Shown: piece by piece, positions 11,363 through 22,848 of the stretch
Numbering within the stretch: position 1 is the stretch's first letter
Layout of the letters: every line of letters begins with the position of its first letter
Assembly (NCBI GenBank): GCA_029204225.1
Contig: CM055102.1
Coordinates: 41,111,631-41,175,630 of the forward strand
From: Diphasiastrum complanatum
Lineage: Eukaryota; Streptophyta; Lycopodiopsida; Lycopodiales; Lycopodiaceae
DNA: 64,000 bases
Reading direction: 5' to 3'
Translations under genes and position numbers: made by a program
Notes under the pieces: model-generated
What the model was told of the DNA's origin: nothing
What the model saw: the letters and a program-made list of their open reading frames with translations, nothing else
Database searches by the model: none

Positions 11363-11451
<89 letters not shown>
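11363..11451. repeat. (TG)n microsatellite, about 44 units
   Basis: An uninterrupted alternating TG tract directly downstream of the copia breakpoint. Long TG tracts can adopt Z-DNA. The Val/Cys and His/Thr ORFs across it are artefacts. Confidence 0.98.
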
Positions 11452-11452
<1 letters not shown>

Positions 11453-12171
11453 TAGCATGCCATAATAAGAGGCTCCATATCAAAGTCGAAGCATAACTGT
11501 AGTCCCTAAATTAAGGATCACAATCACAATTGTGATCATCAATCTATATACTAGTGTCATCTCATAAAAGAAGACACTTTGATATTCACATGTGTGTACG
11601 TAAATCATCTACTAGTACACCTAGCAAGTGTAAGTACATGGAATAAAGAGGAGCTTTCAAGCCCAAGAACACCAGAACAAAATCGAGTGGTCGACGAAGA
11701 ATCAAGCTCTATGTTAAGGAGCTTGTTAGGAACAGTGTAACCACGTCGAAGGCAAAGCTAGTCTGGTCCACCCAACCAATTCACTCTCTTATAGAATGCC
11801 CCTCCTTGCGCAGTGTGAGTTTGCATGGAAGTGGTAGGTGGTAGTTGTTGTTTACACCCATCATTCATGTTGCATGCACTGTTGCATGCGAGGTCCTAGC
11901 CCATCACTGAAGGATTGCATGTCCCCCAATTGTCATGCATATGTCTGCATGCGTCCGCATGTGTCTGATTGGCATTACTGGCCCTCATACCAACTGCATG
12001 GTATGCATGCATGCCTTTGACCTACATTGTCCTCAGCCTTCCAGTGGTTAGCTGCACCTAGAAATATTGTTGGGTCGAAACTGTTACGCTCTTGTAATAG
12101 AGCTAAAGTCATGAGGTGGAATGCTAATCTTCCTAAATCTTTTTGAGGTGAAGCCTTGATATGTGCTTTGC
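11452..12171. other. no gene; GCATGC-rich cluster at 11870-12012
   Basis: No coding signal. Between about 11870 and 12012 the word GCATG or CATGC occurs about nine times, ending in ATGCATGCATGCC. CATGCA is the RY element bound by plant B3-domain factors, but with no gene attached a regulatory role is unproven. Confidence 0.5.
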
Positions 12172-12285
12172 AATAAGTCGCCAAGTGGACGATTGGATGG
12201 TAAGACTCCTTATGAGGTTCTTTTTGGTAAGAATCCGAGTATCAAGTATTTGAAGATCTTTGGTTGTACATGCTATTTTTTTTCC
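12172..12285 (+). pseudogene. copia integrase scrap
   Basis: Reads NKSPSGRLDGKTPYEVLFGK followed by NPSIKYLKIFGCTCYFF, the integrase C-terminal segment seen in copia elements (N.SP...L..KTPYE..FG..P....L..FGC.CY). About 38 residues with no flanking pol. Probably the leftover of an old insertion. Confidence 0.75.
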
Positions 12286-14127
12286 TCCATGAACTTCTTG
12301 TAGCCATTAATCAAAGTATAGTGAAAGATCAAAAAAAAGGAAAAAAAAACCCTATTCATATATAGAAGTGTGTGTGCATGCGTGTGTGCACGCATGTGCA
12401 TGCGCATACAAATACCGAAAATGCCCCATAGAATATGTACGATATCAAACAAGAAAAAAAAAATGCACTTTGAATTCAACAAAACACTTACATCAATATG
12501 TCTAACCAAGCATAGACACCAAGAATACCAAATTTCAGTAGGAATAGACATTGCAAAAGGAGCAAATAGATCCAAAGTTGTTTGTAGACATCATGAGAAT
12601 CATGAACTATCATTATTTTGTCTATAGGAAAAAAATACATATTGTGTAATGAAGAACTTGAATGCTAGAAGTAGACCCCCCTCGAACTAACTATAGAAGG
12701 ATCCACAATAGCCAAGATTATGTGCAAAAGGAGTTGGCATGTGAAAATTAAGGTATGAATGATCTAGATATCATCTATCACATAATAATGACATCAATGA
12801 AAAATAAGCAACACTAATAGCAAAAAGCAAACATTGGGGACTAGGGCCATCATGGACGAACAAAGTGTGGGTAAATCAAAGTTGTACAAATAAACTACAA
12901 ACTTGAAGTTATATGCATAGTCTAAACAATAGGTATTACAAAAATATTAAACTAAAATGTTCACACACATAGCTATGTAAGAACTTGTGGAAGCTAAATA
13001 ATGGAAAAATGGATCAATTGATAGACAAGAAGGTGAAAGACGAGACATTACACCAACAAGAATAGAACTAGAGATTGCATGCAACTCATATCTAGGCACC
13101 TACACTTCTATCTCTATGCATGTGCAACTCTTTCACCTTAAATTCTTGGAAATAAGTATGTTACTATCATCAAAACTCTCAACTAGAGATATATATTTGT
13201 GAAACATTACATGTGTTGCTATTGGCTGGAGATGGTAACTGGCAATCTAGTGATTGATCAAGTACATAGAGAAATGAATGTTCAAACCAATTTGTGCCAT
13301 GGAAGAAAAGAAGACAAATGAAAAGGACGAAAACTAGTGAATGGATAATCTCCCTAAAAGAACACAAAATAAGAGAAAATATATCAAGCTTTTAAATCAT
13401 GGAGAACATGGAACTCATTAGGTCAACTTCTACTAATCCAGATGATGATCTAAGTAGTGTTCTAGAAGCAAAGCAATGAGATAACAATATCCTAAAACAA
13501 ACACAGAAAAATACCACAGAAGTTGCAATTCCAAAAGTTGAAAAATTATGTATATTGTGAACCACACTTCTTATTATGAAAATGAAGATGCACTTAATGT
13601 ATGCAGAAAAATGATACAGGGATTCCCTTTAAGTCCACCCCAGAAATACACAAGTGCCAACAACAGGAATGTGATACAAAACAACTATTGCATCCTCAAA
13701 CAAGATGGATCAAAACTCTATATTATGTGGATTCCAACTCGCCATGCCAAAAAAATTCAATACTAAGTTATGAGAAATGTCTACATACTTAACAAATAAA
13801 TGGAAAACAATGATAGACTAGGCAATCAAGAACACTAATAAAATGCAGCCAATATTCACTGCAATCTGATATATGCTACTTATGCCAGCCAAGATCCTAA
13901 TATACACTCACTTTAGCTATCTAGCCTAAGTCCATGAACAATCAGCCTCTTGAGTCCACTATAGAATACAAACACATGTAAGAATTTCGTCAGAAAGGTT
14001 GAATTACAAGGCCATATAAATGATACAATTTATCGAGGAACCGGAGTCTAAAAAAACCTTTAGCACAGATTGACAACAATTGTATTAACTAGAAAACTTC
14101 CAACTACACATGCCTGACCTCCCTGAG
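12286..14127. other. no gene recognised
   Basis: AT-rich. An alternating purine/pyrimidine stretch (TGTGTGCATGCGTGTGTGCA and on) lies at 12366-12410. Nothing with recognisable domains or paired splice sites was seen. Confidence 0.5.
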
Positions 14128-14451
14128 TTACTTGTAGGCTGCGATGGTGGACAGAAAAGAACACAAAAACTCGTAGTAAATTATTATGCAATAAAAAAAT
14201 ATGACCACATAACACCATTGTAAAGATTTGGAAAAGGCTGAAAGAAAAACCTTACAACTTTTTGGCATAAACTCTCGCACCAGACCAACCTTACCTTTTT
14301 GAAGCTGACTGATGTGGACTGCTCGTACTGTGGATGGCCTATGGAACTCAACTTCAAAACTTTCACAGAGATTCAAGTGGTGAATGTCTACTGCCTTCAA
14401 GATGTGTTGCCCATCATTAAGGTTGATCCTTAACCAGCATTCCTTAACCAT
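14128..14451 (-). other. possible host-gene exon, unassigned
   Basis: The minus frame reads MVKECWLRINLNDGQHILKA, then VDIHHLNLCESFEVEFHRPS, TVRAVHISQLQK, and then a consensus donor AAAAAG/GTAAGG near 14298. Composition and the donor are exon-like, and it is unlike the transposons here. I do not recognise the family. The ORF beyond the donor is probably intron. No partner exons could be identified. Confidence 0.25.
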
Positions 14452-16362
14452 CGCGTTAAACCACGTAACATTATCTTAAGAAGACACCATGCTTTTCATC
14501 TGTGATAACTTAGCAACGTTTTAGAAAATATATGTTCACATCTCAAAACCTATCTTTCCAAATGGGTCTTTCTCCTCAATCTATTCCCACCTATTCTTTA
14601 AGCGCTTATGCAATCTCTTGCTTTATTTTGAAGAATCTTGCAATAAAAAATACTACCTCTGCATAGAAGATTATCCACAATTTGTGTAATCACATTGACT
14701 TGTTCTTAGCCATTGTTTTTTCTTGTAAACTTAGATGAATTTTCTTCAAGATTGAGAAGGATATGAATATCAAGAACTCGTTATTGTTACAATCACAACA
14801 TGGGCAGAAGATACAGGGCTCCCATCTCCGAGATACAAGCCAGACTAACATGGTGCTCTTTCTTCTTGTGACAACAGGTGAAACTGCAAGAGGGTTATTT
14901 ATACATTCTTACATTTTTCATGTGAGTACTTGTTACCAAAGAGTGCAACTTGAAGGACAAAAGATGATTCATATAGTCAGGCTGCATTGTCATTCCAGTC
15001 TCAGGATGCTTCCCAACTCAACTAGTGCTCATGGCAACAGCAAGCTTTTTAGGATGGGGATCGATTGCAGAAGTGTAGTACAGCAAGCACATCCAACAGA
15101 AGTTAAATTATTGATGGATTTGCATTGTGGATACCCCAACAACACACCTCATATTCATGAAGAACATACCTGACATAGATCACATAATCCAGATGTAATA
15201 TATTTGAAGAATTCACTTCCCTTACCAAAAGATTCAGTGCCACCAGTTCCAACTCAGTACAGGCTGTTTACTTCACTTCAAAGACATTACATGTGTTTCA
15301 TTTCAGCACTTCATTTCACCTCTAATGTGCTATTATCCTGGCAAAAGTGATTCACCTATTATCCTTGTACAGTGAAACAAGGACCAGAGTATGGCTATAT
15401 GCATGACACACCAAACTGGACCACACGTGACAGATAGAAAACATTAAGTTAAACAATAGCCTGCAAAGAAAAATCTGTTGGGTAGTGGATTTTCAAGCAG
15501 AACATTGTCATCACATAACTCTAAAGCCAAAATAGTGGCTCCAAGGAAGATGGGTACGAGCTTCAAACACACAATTAGATTTCAAAAAAAAGAATCTGAC
15601 ACCACAAGGTTTTCACCACAAAAATAGCAGTTCCAATGGTAAAGAATATATTAGATTTACAGAGAGTAAGCACAGAATCAATTAGAAGACTCAACAACTT
15701 TCTTGGCAGAAGATAACTTTCATGAAGAACAGCATACACTGTCCATCCAGCTGCAGCTTTATGAATCTAGTAACTAAAAACTTAGCATTTTTTATCAACT
15801 TTTTAATCAACACATCATATACCACTAGCTCTGAAATTTTCACATAGAAATGAGATCTCCTGATTAAATACCAGATCACATTTCTTTTGTTTCCATTTCA
15901 GGCTGAGGAATCTCATTTTGGTGGTATTTTATTCTGGTGTAGAGTTCAAACATGATCCCCCTATAAAATTGCCTGAACTTTATGGTTTGCATAGCCCTGC
16001 TTTGTCTCCACATCACCTAAACTGGTATAGAACCAAGGGAAATAAACTTGAAACCCCCTTCTGCCAGACAAGCCAGACCTTAAGGCGAACCATTTTCTTC
16101 ATATGTACATTACCTTGCTGTTCAACACCTGTAGCTGTGTAAAGAGTAAATCTCAGCATGCACTTTCTCGTATATACAGTGCCTTGAAGCTTTTGTGTGT
16201 CCATGTATAAATCAATCCCTTCTAATAAAAAGGATATAATTTGACAACCCAAATGAAGCTTCATGAAGTAGCACCTGCAACCAAAGTCAATCAGGCCAGA
16301 TCATGAGTTAGTTGGTGGATGGGTGCATTAAATTGTGCACAGATATTGGTGTGGTGTGTTAT
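14452..16362. other. no gene recognised
   Basis: AT-rich sequence. The longest ORF (14763-15173, +, 136 codons) has no recognisable motif and no convincing start context. Could be introns or UTRs of an unrecognised gene, but nothing supports one. Confidence 0.4.
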
Positions 16363-16371
16363 GAGAGAGAG

Positions 16372-16424
<53 letters not shown>

Positions 16425-16440
16425 AAGAAAGAAAGAAAGC
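16363..16440 (-). repeat. LINE tail: (CTTT)n(CT)n microsatellite
   Basis: On the plus strand this is (GA)n followed by (GAAA)n. On the minus strand it directly follows TTAATAAAG and ends the LINE. Confidence 0.9.
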
Positions 16441-16624
16441 TTTATTAACGTCTTTTCCATGCCAAAAGGCGTATAAGACAAAAAGGAGTATAACATAGGA
16501 AATGGAACTCGGACGGAACAATGCCGTCAACAGAAAACTAAACTAAAACGTAATTTGCTATGTAAAAAAGCTCATCTCTCATGCAGGAGAGTAAATAAAT
16601 GACCGTAGCTCAAACATCTCTCTC

Positions 16625-17491
16625 TCACGTAGGAGAGGGAGAATAATCTGAAATTTTGAGTTCTGCAATTTTAACCAAGACCGGGCGTCCGTCTTGAAAG
16701 AGAGCCCGGAAACTGTTGGCCTTAGCGTCTGCGATAATTTTCTTTCTCTCAATCCATTGAATGGGCGTCAAGTCTTCATCCATAAAAATAGTAGATCCCT
16801 TTAGGGAACCTCTTTTACGTAGAACCTTTTGACGAAGCAAAGCATCCTTGAAACGCAGAAACACTGTGGTGGATTGGAGCTTACCCACCCAAGCAGCAGA
16901 TATGACATCCTCTTTGAGACCAAAGGTGGAATGAATGAAAGCATTTGCCTCAGCCACGAGGTCCTTACCCACAAAAGAAGCTCCCCTAACTCTGGCATTG
17001 AGGGCCTTGAGATCTCTTTTTTGATGTTATTGAATAGATTCAGAAATATCCTACTTAGATCCCTTGAGCATGTCGGCCCAGGAACTCTTTGATTGCTGAA
17101 ATTGCTGCTCCAAGGAGTGAACCCGCTCTTGAAGCTGCTTTGCCATGTCTTCTAAATCTGCATTGCCGCCTTCTTCTTCTTCCTCTTTATCTGATTCCAA
17201 TTCATTCTTGAGGTAAGTAACATCAACCTCAAGAATGCCAACTTTGCCCTGGAGGGCCAAAACCGTATTCTCCAGAGTGGGAATTTGGAATGCTTGTTGC
17301 TTGATTAACGCAAGCAAGGATACATTTGTCTCTTGAAGAGACTCAATAAAGCGACGGAAACCAGACGAAAAATCAGCTGAAAGAGGCGGAGACAAAGAGG
17401 ATGAAGATGAAGGGGTGAAAGAGGGAGAGAAGGAAGAAAGAGTAGAAGGGGTAGTGGCAGTAGGAGAGGAGGTAGAGGTTGCAGGAGTGGA
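16625..17491 (-). pseudogene. LINE ORF1, C-terminal part
   Basis: Continues the frame that begins at 23007, once the copia element is set aside. It holds a Ser/Thr/Pro-rich segment, a coiled coil (SLLALIKQQAFQIPTLENTV, ending before ADMLKGSK), then LNARVRG and an RRM-like nucleic-acid-binding region (STTVFLRFKDALLRQKVLRK, STIFMDEDLTPIQWIERKKI), ending SDYSPSPT. ORF1 proteins bind LINE RNA as a chaperone. Two in-frame stops (TAG near 17053, TAA near 17030) lie between the coiled coil and the RRM-like part. The FMDEDLTPIQ box recurs as YMDDDLTYIQ at about 40240 and FMDDDLTPIQ at about 47910, tying the three LINEs into one family. Confidence 0.75.
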
Positions 17492-17496
17492 GGGTA
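17492..17496. repeat. target-site duplication GGGTA (left copy)
   Basis: Identical to 22849-22853 on the other side of the copia element. Confidence 0.95.
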
Positions 17497-17885
17497 TGTT
17501 GAAATAAATGCCTATTTGCCCCTTAAGGCTTGTATACTTGTAACTTGTAAGTTGTGCATAAGACATGGGGGTAAAACATTTATGTACATAGTACACCCCA
17601 CTTGTGCTAATTAGGCAAGTAATAACAAGTAGGTTGAGGACCCATGTGGGTTCTAAAGCTAGAATTAGCAAGACACCACCTCTATACATTTCATGCTAAT
17701 GTAGCCCAAAGTTTGGAGGGGTTTCCACGCCCTACTACTCTTTGAATAATCATTCAAGTTGTGTGAGCTTTGAAGTCCTCTCTCTCTTGCTTTTGTGTTC
17801 TACTCCATAGCTGGTTTTTTCAAGCTTTCATAGTGTGCTTACTATGTTGTTATGATACTCCATAGCTAGGCCTTGGAATTTGTCA
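17497..17885 (+). repeat. 5' LTR of the complete copia
   Basis: Runs TGTTGAAATAAATG to GGAATTTGTCA. It has an extra TAACTTG duplication relative to the right LTR. A chance minus-strand ORF runs through both LTRs. Confidence 0.95.
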
Positions 17886-17900
17886 TGGTATCAGAGCAGG
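17886..17900 (+). other. primer-binding site (initiator Met tRNA)
   Basis: TGGTATCAGAGCAGG lies directly after the LTR and is complementary to the 3' end of plant initiator methionine tRNA. Confidence 0.9.
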
Positions 17901-18310
17901 TTATGTTGCCTATGGTGTGGTGAAAGCTTGGACCTGTTTTGATCAGATTCCTGCCATTCCTGGAGAGCAGCTTACCTTCAAGGAGGGAGCACTTTTTGTA
18001 GGGGCCTCTGATCTATGTGTTATCTGCATGGTTGGAGTACTGTTAGCAAGGGGAGTACAGGGAGCCAAAAAGTTTCTAATTTGGGATAAAAATTTTGAGT
18101 CTTTTTGGACAGCCAGGACTATAGGAGGGCGCTTTCTACAATGGGGACTTCAGTGAAAGTTTTGAGTGGATCTTGGAGAAGGGCTAGGACAGCCATACAG
18201 GGGGATAGTTTCAAATCCAGAAGCTGAGGGTTATTGAGCAAGTGGCTGGCTGCATACCCTAGTTAGGTGAAAACCCCAGTTTGCCTTTTGTGTTTTATTT
18301 CTATCCAGCT

Positions 18311-19885
18311 ATGTCTAGTCTTGCAGAGAGCATGCTGAGTGAAGCCAGCCGGCTTGATGGCACTAACTTTAGCATATGGAAATTCAAGATCAAGAACATT
18401 CTTGACGACAAAGAATGTTGGAAGCTTGTGACAGGTGAGGAGCCTGTTCCAACATCTGAACTTGAACTCAAGGACTATATCAAGAGAGGGGAAAAGGCAC
18501 ACAGGATCATCAACATGTCCATGAGGCGGCTTGATGGCACTAACTTTAGCATATGGAAATTCAAGATCAAGAACATTCTTGACGACAAAGAATGTTGGAA
18601 GCTTGTGACAGGTGAGCAGCCTGTCCCAACATCTGAACTTGAACTCAAGGACTATATCAAGAGAGGGGAAAAGGCACACAGGATCATCAACATGTCCGTG
18701 AGGGATAATGTGATTCCTCTAATCAGGTCAGTCAAAGGGCCTGTGGATGCATGGCACATTTTTTGTGCATTGTATGAGATAGCAAGTACAACTAGGTTTC
18801 TCTATTTGAAGAACAAGTTGTATACTCTCAGAATGGAGACAAAGGAGACAGTTACTGATCATCTTACTAAGATTCAGGGTATTAGATATCGGCTTTCTGT
18901 ACTTGGAGAGTCTATTGCTGACAAAGACTTAGTGCCAATAGTTCTGAATAGCTTGTCATATGCTTATCAGAACTTTGTGATGATGATATTTGTGAGAGAG
19001 AAGATCCCTACCTATGAAGAAGTCTATGGTCTCTTGTTACAGGAGGAGATGAGGAGAGTTAATCTCTCCAAGAGGGAAGATTTCCAGGAGCATGCCTTTG
19101 CTTCTAAGAAGAAGCAAAATCCAGCCAAGGATAAGAAGAAAGGCAAAGGCAAGAACAAAGGAGCACCACAAACACTTGAGCAAGGAATGGAGAACTTGCA
19201 GATGTCAGAAGCACAATCCTCCTCGAGTACTTCTTCCACACCTCGAAGGAAGGGGAATTGCAATTATTATGGACACTTTGCTTTTGAGTGCAGGAAGAAG
19301 CTTGCAGAGCAAAAGAAGGGCACAAAGAAGCAGAGAGGAAATGTTGTTGAGAGTGTTGCAAGAGAGGAGCAGAGTGACATAAGGCAAGCTGAGTTATTCT
19401 CTGTTGCATTGGCCTCACAAGCCACAAGTGGTTGGTACATTGACTCAGGTGCTTCAAAGCACATGACCCCTCATAGGGATTGGTTTGATACCTTTGTGGG
19501 GATTTGTGATGGACAAGAGGTGTGCCTAGGTGACAACTCAACACACAAGGTCAAGGGAAAGGGCACAGTACCTGTAAAGCTTCCATTAGGAGAAGTCAAA
19601 GTCGTTAAGAATGTCTTATATGCACCAGGACTTGCTAAAAATCTTCTTTTAGTAGGAGCTATCACTCAACAAAATATGAAAGTAGAATTTGATGCTACTT
19701 CTTGTCTTGTGTTGGACTTGAGTGATAATATGAAGTTTGTGGCCAAAGGATTGCAGGAAGATAATCTATACAGGTTATACACTTCTATCCCTAGTCAGCA
19801 TGCTTATACAGCAAAAGGAAGTGATGTGGATAGTTGTGGCATGAGAGGTATGGACATCTTGGCTACCAAAGCATGCAGGTGTTGA
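18311..19885 (+). CDS. gag-pol: copia Gag-protease-start of integrase
   Basis: The start at 18311 (MSSLAESMLSEAS) is preferred over an upstream in-frame ATG, because gag homology begins there (RLDGTNFSIWKFKIKNIL). A 59-residue gag segment is tandemly repeated in frame (18351-18527 and 18528-18704). The UBN2-type gag core follows (FLYLKNKLYTLRM, DHLTKIQGIRYRL). The zinc knuckle is reduced to CNYYGHFAFEC; the second Cys and the spacer of C-x2-C-x4-H-x4-C are lost. Protease shows an intact WYIDSGASKHMT active site. A frameshift near 19840 ends the ORF just as the pre-integrase domain begins. The product would coat element RNA and cleave the polyprotein. Confidence 0.85.
   Translation: MSSLAESMLSEASRLDGTNFSIWKFKIKNILDDKECWKLVTGEEPVPTSELELKDYIKRGEKAHRIINMSMRRLDGTNFSIWKFKIKNILDDKECWKLVTGEQPVPTSELELKDYIKRGEKAHRIINMSVRDNVIPLIRSVKGPVDAWHIFCALYEIASTTRFLYLKNKLYTLRMETKETVTDHLTKIQGIRYRLSVLGESIADKDLVPIVLNSLSYAYQNFVMMIFVREKIPTYEEVYGLLLQEEMRRVNLSKREDFQEHAFASKKKQNPAKDKKKGKGKNKGAPQTLEQGMENLQMSEAQSSSSTSSTPRRKGNCNYYGHFAFECRKKLAEQKKGTKKQRGNVVESVAREEQSDIRQAELFSVALASQATSGWYIDSGASKHMTPHRDWFDTFVGICDGQEVCLGDNSTHKVKGKGTVPVKLPLGEVKVVKNVLYAPGLAKNLLLVGAITQQNMKVEFDATSCLVLDLSDNMKFVAKGLQEDNLYRLYTSIPSQHAYTAKGSDVDSCGMRGMDILATKACRC
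18351..18704 (+). repeat. 177-bp in-frame tandem duplication in gag
   Basis: Two adjacent 177-bp copies, 59 codons each, from RLDGTNFSIW to HRIINMS(M/V)R. They differ at only a few bases, for example GAGGAGCCTGTTCC versus GAGCAGCCTGTCCC. Confidence 0.95.
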
Positions 19886-21342
19886 ACCAGCATCATATGG
19901 TGGAGGGGCTTCCAGTTGTTAAGGCAAGCTCTTCAGTTTGCGAGGCTTGTGCTATGGGAAAACAACAAAGACATGAGTTTCCCAAGGAGAGCACCAACAG
20001 GGCAGCAGGCATACTTGACTTTGTACATTCAGATTTGTCGGGGCCAACCCAAACCAAATCTGAAGAGGGGGCATATTACTTTATGACCTTTATTGATGAC
20101 TTCTCACGCAAGATTTGGATTTAATTCTTGAAGTTAAAATCTGAAGCATTCAAGTACTTCCTGCATTTCAAAGCTTTGGTAGAAGAACATTCAGGAAAGA
20201 AGATAAAGATGCTCAGGTCAGAGGGTGGTGGAGAGTTCATTAAGACAGAATTTGTGGAATTATGCAAGGCCAATGGGATCAAAAGGCAGCTTACAGCTCC
20301 TCATACCCCGCAGCAAAACTGCGTAGCAGAGAGAAAGAACCGAACTATTGTGGAGTGTGCAAGGTGCATGCTCAAGGCAAAGGGGTTGCCCAACTCTTTT
20401 TGGGGCAACGCAATGCACACAGCAGTGTTTCTGTTGAATAGAAGTCCAACAAAAGCTGTGGAAGGCAAGACTCCAGAAGAGGCATTTAGCGGCATTATGC
20501 CCAAGGTGGGCGCTTTGCGAGTGTTTGGTTGTATGGCCTATGCCCATATTCCCAAGCAAGGATAACAGGAAGAAGCTGGATGCAAAATCAGCAAAGTGTA
20601 TTTTCTTGGGATATAGTGAAGAAAGCAAAGCTTACCAACTTTACGATCTTACTAGCAAGAAGAGGATCATAAGTCGAGATGTGAAAGCCTCCTATAGAGG
20701 AACTTGAGATGGAGGATGGTATTGGTGAATTTGTGCCAATACTTGATGATCCACATCCATATATTGGGGAGCCTCAGGATGATCATATGAGTGATCAAGA
20801 GGAAGAATCCGAGGAGGCTAGGAAGGGGAAGGAAAGGGGCAAATCTATTGAGTCCTATTCACCGTCTTCATCACCAACTGCAAGGAAGAAGTTTCCCAAG
20901 TGGTATTGGCAAACTGTGCAGGATGGTTTGATATTGGATGAGGGAGAGAGCAACAAGGTCTCAAAGGCAAGCCCAGCAGCATGAACACCAGGAGACAAAC
21001 TATGCACTTATGACTACTATTTTGGATTCACAAGATCCGCATACATTCGTTGAGGCAGCAGATGAGAAGGTATGGCAACATGCTATGCAAGAGGAGTACT
21101 CCATTCTCAAGAATGAAACATGGGATTTGGTGAAGTTACCAAAAGGGAAGCGTTCTATTGGCTATAAGTGGGTCTACAAGACCAAATACAAATCGGATGG
21201 GAGCATCGAAAAGCATAAGGCAAGGCTGGTTGCTAAAGGCTATGCACAGAAGGAGGGCTTGGACTATGATGAGACGTTTGCACCGGTAGCTAAGATGACG
21301 TCTATCAGGTTGGTTTTAGCATTGGCTGCATTTTTTGGTTAG
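19834..21342 (+). pseudogene. pol: copia integrase and RT N-terminus, frameshifted
   Basis: The zinc domain LWHERYGHLGYQSMQVL ... CEACAMGKQQRHEF is followed by the DDE core (DFVHSDLSGPTQTK, YYFMTFIDDFSRKIWI, SEGGGEFIKTEF, HTPQQNCVAERKNRTI). A stop replaces one residue after RKIWI near 20122, and a frameshift follows HIPKQG near 20565. The C-terminal region (AKCIFLGYSEESKAYQLYD) and the linker precede RT (SIGYKWVYKTKYKSDGSIEK, DYDETFAPVAKMTSIRLVLA). RT then breaks at 21342. Confidence 0.85.
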
Positions 21343-22470
21343 GAGGCAGGCTTAAGAAGGCCTTATATGGTTTGAAGCAGGCACCTAGGGCCTGGTATAG
21401 TCGTATTGACGACTATTTTGCCAAGGAGCAATTTGTAAAGAGTCAGTCGGATTGCAACTTGTTCGTGAAGGAGGAAGATGGGAACATTGTTTTGATAGTT
21501 CTCTTTGTGGATGACTTGGTCATCACAGGTAACAATGGGCAGTTTATTGAAAAGGTGAAGGCTCATTTATCAAATGAGTTCGAGATGAAGGATTTGGGTT
21601 TAATCCACTATTGTCTTGGCTTGGAGGTTTGGAAAAAGGAAAACTGTGTTTATTTCCCAAGCTAACTATGCATGTGAAGTCTTGAACAGGTTCAACATGC
21701 AGGATTGCAAACCTGTATCCACGCCCATTGATAGTAGCAGTAAGCCATCTAGAGATGATGGCACTCCTTTTGTGGACGAGACTCTTTATAGGCAGCTTGT
21801 GGGTAGCCTGATTTATCTCACCACTACGACACCAGACATTTCCTATGCGGTTGGTGTAGCAAGCCAGTTCATGAGTTCTCCAACTAAAGCACATTGGAAA
21901 GCAGCCAAGAGGGCTTTGAGGTATGTCAAAGGGACAACCTGCTATGGGATTGAGTACATAGATGACAGAAAGCTTCAGCTTGGAGGCTTTACCGATTCGG
22001 ATTGGGCAGGTGATAGGGATGATCAAAAGTCGACCACAGGTTACACTTTCAACCTTGGTTTAGGGGCCATTTCTTGGTGCAGCAAGAAACAGCCCACAGT
22101 TACCTTATCATCGACAGAGGCCGAGTACAGGGCAGCGGCAAAAGCTACCTGCAAGGCAATATGGCTCAGGAGACTTCTTAAGGAGGTGCAGATTCCACAG
22201 GATGGTCCTACTATTCTTCAGTGTGACAGCCAGCGTTGCATCCAGCTTGCCAAAAATCCTGTGTACCATGCTTGTACGAAGCATATTGAGGTGAATCAGC
22301 ACTTCTTACGAGAGAAGATACAAAGCGGAGAAATTCAGCTCGAGTACTATGATACCAACGATCAAGCAGCAGATATCCTTACTAAGGCACTTAGTAGAGA
22401 AAAATTTGAAAAGTTTCGTAGCATGCTAGGTGTTGGTATGAACAAAATAGCCATTGAGGGGGGTTGTTGA
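21343..22470 (+). pseudogene. pol: copia RT C-terminus and RNase H, internal deletion
   Basis: Resumes at KKALYGLKQAPRAWYSRIDD. The RT motif A block (QMDVKSAFLNG in relatives) and the EQPEGF segment are deleted at 21342/21345. The palm motif LFVDDLVITG is intact. After a frameshift near 21660, RNase H reads GFTDSDWAGDRDDQKSTTGY, TLSSTEAEYRAAAKATCKA, QCDSQRCIQLAKNP and KHIEVNQHFLREKI, ending IEGGC just before the LTR. The retained catalytic residues but missing motif A mean the RT cannot work. Confidence 0.85.
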
Positions 22471-22848
22471 AATAAATGCCTATTTTGCCCCTTAAGGCTT
22501 GTATACTTGTAAGTTGTGCATAAGACATGGGGGTAAAACATTTATGTACATAGTACACCCCACTTGTGCTAATTAGGCAAGTAATAACAAGTAGGTTGAG
22601 GACCCATGTGGGTTCTAGAGCTAGAATTAGCAAGACACCACCTCTATACATTACATGCTAAATGTAGCCCAAAGTTTGGAGGGGTTTCCACGCCCTACTA
22701 CTCTTTGAATAATCATTCAAGTTGTGTGAGCTTTGAAGTCCTCTCTCTCTTGCTTTTGTGTTCTACTCCATAGCTGGTTTTTTCAAGCTTTCATAGTGTG
22801 CTTACTATGTTGTTATGATACTCCATAGCTAGGCCTTGGAATTTGTCA
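22465..22848 (+). repeat. 3' LTR of the complete copia
   Basis: Preceded by the purine tract ATTGAGGGGGGT at about 22452-22464, and followed by the right target duplication GGGTA at 22849-22853. 384 bp against 389 for the left copy. Confidence 0.95.

Larger units (their letters stand above)
17497..22848 (+). mobile_element. complete Ty1/copia retrotransposon with both LTRs
   Basis: 5,352 bp, bounded by similar LTRs (17497-17885 and 22465-22848) that start TGTTGAAAT and end TTTGTCA. The 5-bp target duplication GGGTA flanks it. A primer site TGGTATCAGAGCAGG follows the left LTR at 17886, and a purine tract ATTGAGGGGGG precedes the right LTR. Gag-protease-integrase-RT-RNase H follow in copia order. 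The LTRs differ by few substitutions and small indels, so it is young. Frameshifts and a deletion in RT make it inactive alone. Confidence 0.95.

Noticed and set aside
11184-11496. ORFs of alternating His-Thr or Cys-Val
   Set aside because: Translation of the (TG)n tract on either strand.
14763-15173. 136-codon plus ORF as a gene
   Set aside because: No domain, no splice or start support, and codon content like the surrounding AT-rich DNA.
17051-17689. Single minus ORF running from the copia LTR into the LINE
   Set aside because: The first part is LTR sequence read in antisense. The same LTR ORF appears at 22391-22651, so it is not one gene.
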